From contig NZ_ATHQ01000001.1 of the NCBI RefSeq assembly GCF_000523275.1, positions 769,080-833,079 on the forward strand: a DNA stretch of 64,000 bases, written 5' to 3'. Positions 62,221-64,000 of this stretch are shown one piece after another. The first letter of the stretch is position 1. Every line of letters begins with the position of its first letter. The position numbers were made by a program, and so were the translations under genes. The DNA is from Lebetimonas sp. JH292. Lineage in GTDB: Bacteria; Campylobacterota; Campylobacteria; Campylobacterales; Nautiliaceae. The notes beneath the pieces are model-generated. The model was given only the letters and a program-made list of their open reading frames with translations, ran no database searches and had not been told where the DNA came from.

Positions 62221-62270
62221 ATGTTGGATGTTGGATTATAAATTAGTTCAACATTCAACATTCTTTTTTT
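62221..62270 (+). terminator. Terminator-like hairpin made of inverted heptads, secY-map gap
   Basis: ATGTTGGATGTTGG (62221-62234) pairs with TCAACATTCAACAT (62248-62261) over 14 bp with two G-T pairs; a 13-base AT loop; then TTCTTTTTTT. The arms are two copies each of the heptads ATGTTGG and CAACATT. More heptads (AACATTC, AAAATTC, AACATTT, AAAATTT) follow to 62298. Would end or weaken transcription between secY and map. Confidence 0.7.
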
Positions 62271-62311
62271 AACATTCAAAATTCAACATTTAAAATTTAA
62301 AAGAGGAGATA

Positions 62312-63070
62312 ATGGCAGTTATTATTAAAAAACCAAAAGAAATAGAAGAGATTAAAAAACCTGCTAAAATTGTAGGGCAGACTTTAAAACTTTTAAGGGA
62401 AAATGCAAAACCGGGAATTACCCCTCTCGAACTTGATAAAATGGCGGAAGATTTTATCAGAAGCAAAAACGCAAGACCTGCTTTTAAAGGTTTATATGAT
62501 TTTCCAAATGCCGTGTGTATTTCCAGAAACGGTGTTGTAATTCACGGAATACCGGATAATGAACCTTTAAAAGAAGGTGATGTGGTTGGTTTTGATGTCG
62601 GGGCCGAACTTAACGGATGGTACGGAGATGCTGCAATAACAGTGGGAATAGGAAAAATAAAAGAAGAATATCAAAGAATGATAGATGTTGCAAAAGGTGC
62701 ACTCTATCATGCAATTGAAAATATAAAACCGGGTATGAGATATAAACAGATAAGTAAACTTTTAGAAGATTATATAACATCTCACGGATATGTTCCCCTA
62801 AAAGGTTACAGCGGTCACGGAATAGGTAGAAAACCTCATGAAGAGCCGCAGATACTAAATTATGTGGAAGGTAAACCGAATCAGGGTGAAAAAGTAAAAA
62901 ACGGACATGTGTTCTGTCTTGAGCCAATGCTTTGTCATAAAGCCGCAGAGCCGGTTTTGGCGGAAAACGGATGGGATGTATACTGTGAAGATATGGAAGT
63001 AGGGGTTCATTATGAACATCAGGTTGCAATAGTTGATAACAAAGCAATAATATTAACGGAGGAGAATTGA
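62312..63070 (+). CDS. map: Type I methionine aminopeptidase
   Basis: 252 residues; removes N-terminal Met from new proteins. The metal ligands are seen in [20 protein letters not shown] (two Asp), [16 protein letters not shown] (His), FCLEPM (Glu) and VHYEHQVAI-type (Glu). An SD (AGAGGAG) lies right after heptads. Overlaps infA by one base. Confidence 0.96.
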   Translation: MAVIIKKPKEIEEIKKPAKIVGQTLKLLRENAKPGITPLELDKMAEDFIRSKNARPAFKGLYDFPNAVCISRNGVVIHGIPDNEPLKEGDVVGFDVGAELNGWYGDAAITVGIGKIKEEYQRMIDVAKGALYHAIENIKPGMRYKQISKLLEDYITSHGYVPLKGYSGHGIGRKPHEEPQILNYVEGKPNQGEKVKNGHVFCLEPMLCHKAAEPVLAENGWDVYCEDMEVGVHYEHQVAIVDNKAIILTEEN

Positions 63071-63288
63071 TGGGAAAAGATGTTTTAGAAGTCGACGGTA
63101 TAGTTAAAGAAGCACTTCCTAACGCAATGTTTAAAGTTGAACTTGAAGGATTAAAAAAAGAAGTTTTATGCCATATCAGCGGAAAAATAAGAATGAATTA
63201 TATAAAAATTGTCCCGGGGGATAAAGTAAAAGTCGAAATTAACCCGTACAGTCTTGATAAGGGGAGAATTACTTATAGATACAAATAA
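63070..63288 (+). CDS. infA: Translation initiation factor IF-1
   Basis: 72 residues, the canonical length, from ATG 63070 inside the map stop. [39 protein letters not shown] and [10 protein letters not shown] define the S1/OB-fold factor. End of the operon; a heptad palindrome follows. Confidence 0.97.
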   Translation: MGKDVLEVDGIVKEALPNAMFKVELEGLKKEVLCHISGKIRMNYIKIVPGDKVKVEINPYSLDKGRITYRYK

Positions 63289-63370
63289 GTTAAAAGTTAA
63301 AAATGTAAAGTGTAAAGTTTAAGAAATAGATTAATTTTTCATTTTTAACTTTACACTTTTCACTTATTCT
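63288..63370. terminator. Inverted heptad arrays between convergent infA and phoH-like gene
   Basis: Left array AGTTAAA, AGTTAAA, AATGTAA, AGTGTAA, AGTTTAA (63288-63322). Right array TTTTCAT, TTTTAAC, TTTACAC, TTTTCAC, TTATTCT (63336-63370), the reverse-complement type. AAAGTTAAAAATG (63293-63305) pairs perfectly with CATTTTTAACTTT (63340-63352), 13 bp. Fits a bidirectional terminator; both stop codons lie at the array edges. Confidence 0.65.
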
Positions 63371-64000
63371 GTAAGTTTCATAGCCAATTCTGTAAGCTTG
63401 TTTCTGTATATATTTTTAAGTTCCACCCAGGCCAATGCTTCGTGGGGAAGTAATTGTTGAAGCCTGTATAAGCCGCTGTCCTGTTTTGAGATAGTGGAAT
63501 ATGTCTGATAAATGTCCCCGAGTAAAAAAAGTTTGCTTCCTTCGCTCATTCTGCTTAAAATCATACTCATATATTCTCTTGTAATAAGCTGCACCTCATC
63601 CACTATTAAAATTTCATTCTCCAAGATAGATATTCCCTGTATCATATTAAGAGGAATTATTTCAAATTTTTCAAAAAAAAGCTGGGTTTTAATGGAATCA
63701 TAATTTAAGCCTTTTGCATCTTTATAGATATAATTCAAGGCACTTAAAAACCCCCCTGCCCATTCAAGCATTTTTTCATCTTTGCTTCCTGGTAGAAAAC
63801 CTATGTCATAAGCAGAACTGATTCCTATAGGAGGGCGGGTTATGAATATTTTTCGTTTACTTTGGTTTAAAGCCATTGCAGTTGCAATCAGAGTTTTTCC
63901 GCTTCCGAACCTGCCTGTGATTAAAGAAGCATCACTTTCTTTCATGGCATATGCCGCACATTTTTGATAAATATCTTTCGGCTCGATTATACCGGCGTTT
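63364..64000 (-). CDS. PhoH-family ATPase, cut by window edge
   Basis: About 210 codons of the C-terminal part, open to the window edge; the upstream in-frame sequence IIEPKDIYQKCAAYAMKE shows it continues. Walker A is GRFGSGKTL, then ITRPPIGISSAYDIGFLPGS, Walker B ILIVDEVQL and LFLLGDIYQT. The RPP...GFLPG and GD-x-Q blocks are typical of PhoH/YlaK proteins, often fused to an N-terminal PIN nuclease (PhoH2), which would lie outside. Convergent to infA. Confidence 0.87.
   Translation of the reverse strand, partial: NAGIIEPKDIYQKCAAYAMKESDASLITGRFGSGKTLIATAMALNQSKRKIFITRPPIGISSAYDIGFLPGSKDEKMLEWAGGFLSALNYIYKDAKGLNYDSIKTQLFFEKFEIIPLNMIQGISILENEILIVDEVQLITREYMSMILSRMSEGSKLFLLGDIYQTYSTISKQDSGLYRLQQLLPHEALAWVELKNIYRNKLTELAMKLTE

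Overview
Organism. Gene content and order, very AT-rich DNA and the protein sequences point to a Campylobacterota (Epsilonproteobacteria) chromosome, most likely a Nautiliales-type hydrothermal-vent bacterium (Nautilia/Caminibacter/Lebetimonas). This is an inference: the purA-fliJ neighbourhood, the C. jejuni-like pgl N-glycosylation genes and the protein style fit, but no search was run. No rRNA or tRNA gene, CRISPR array or transposase gene was found. Layout. 0-6.5 kb is an intact housekeeping run: transketolase, a class-V aminotransferase, hisZ, purA, a FliJ-like protein, a short YrdC-family protein and a lipoprotein. 6.5-11.4 kb makes nucleotide sugars: UDP-glucose dehydrogenase, UDP-glucuronate 4-epimerase, galE and galU. 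11.4-40.9 kb is a surface-glycan island in which almost every gene is broken by short internal deletions and frameshifts: glmS, manC-gmd-fcl (GDP-fucose), cysD/cysN/cysC/cysQ plus a sulfotransferase (PAPS and sulfated glycan), wzx, glf, wzy, glycosyltransferases, wzz, wecC, and an N-glycosylation set (pglK, glycosyltransferases, asnB, pglB, pglA, pglC, pglE, pglF). Only cysD, one cysC and most of wecC are whole inside it. Remnants of toxin-antitoxin or defence-like genes lie among them: a VapB-like antitoxin, HipA/HipB, an MNT/HEPN-like pair, a DUF1016 nuclease, a DUF4143 ATPase and three S23-type four-helix-bundle proteins. 42.7-51.6 kb holds two efflux systems (EmrAB/TolC type, then HlyD with a double ABC ATPase and two ABC-2 permeases), with a few lesions, followed by a LOG-family protein. 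52.5-63.3 kb is the intact S10-spc ribosomal operon from rpsJ to infA, including secY and map. A convergent PhoH-family gene runs off the right edge. Main discovery. More than twenty arrays of degenerate 7-bp units (examples AGTGAAA, AATGGAA, AGTTAAA, TTATGAA, ACTCACA, GACTATC) lie at gene borders on a strict 7-base register. They supply ribosome-binding sites, start codons, stop codons and terminator-like hairpins, and they are also inserted inside coding regions (galE, wecC, cysQ, pglE, the lipoprotein signal peptide). A second dispersed repeat of about 50 bp with a hairpin occurs three times, each time next to a heptad array. The broken central region is either genuine erosion of a surface-glycan locus or a consensus/assembly artefact; the breakage of glmS, normally essential, makes the artefact explanation a serious one.
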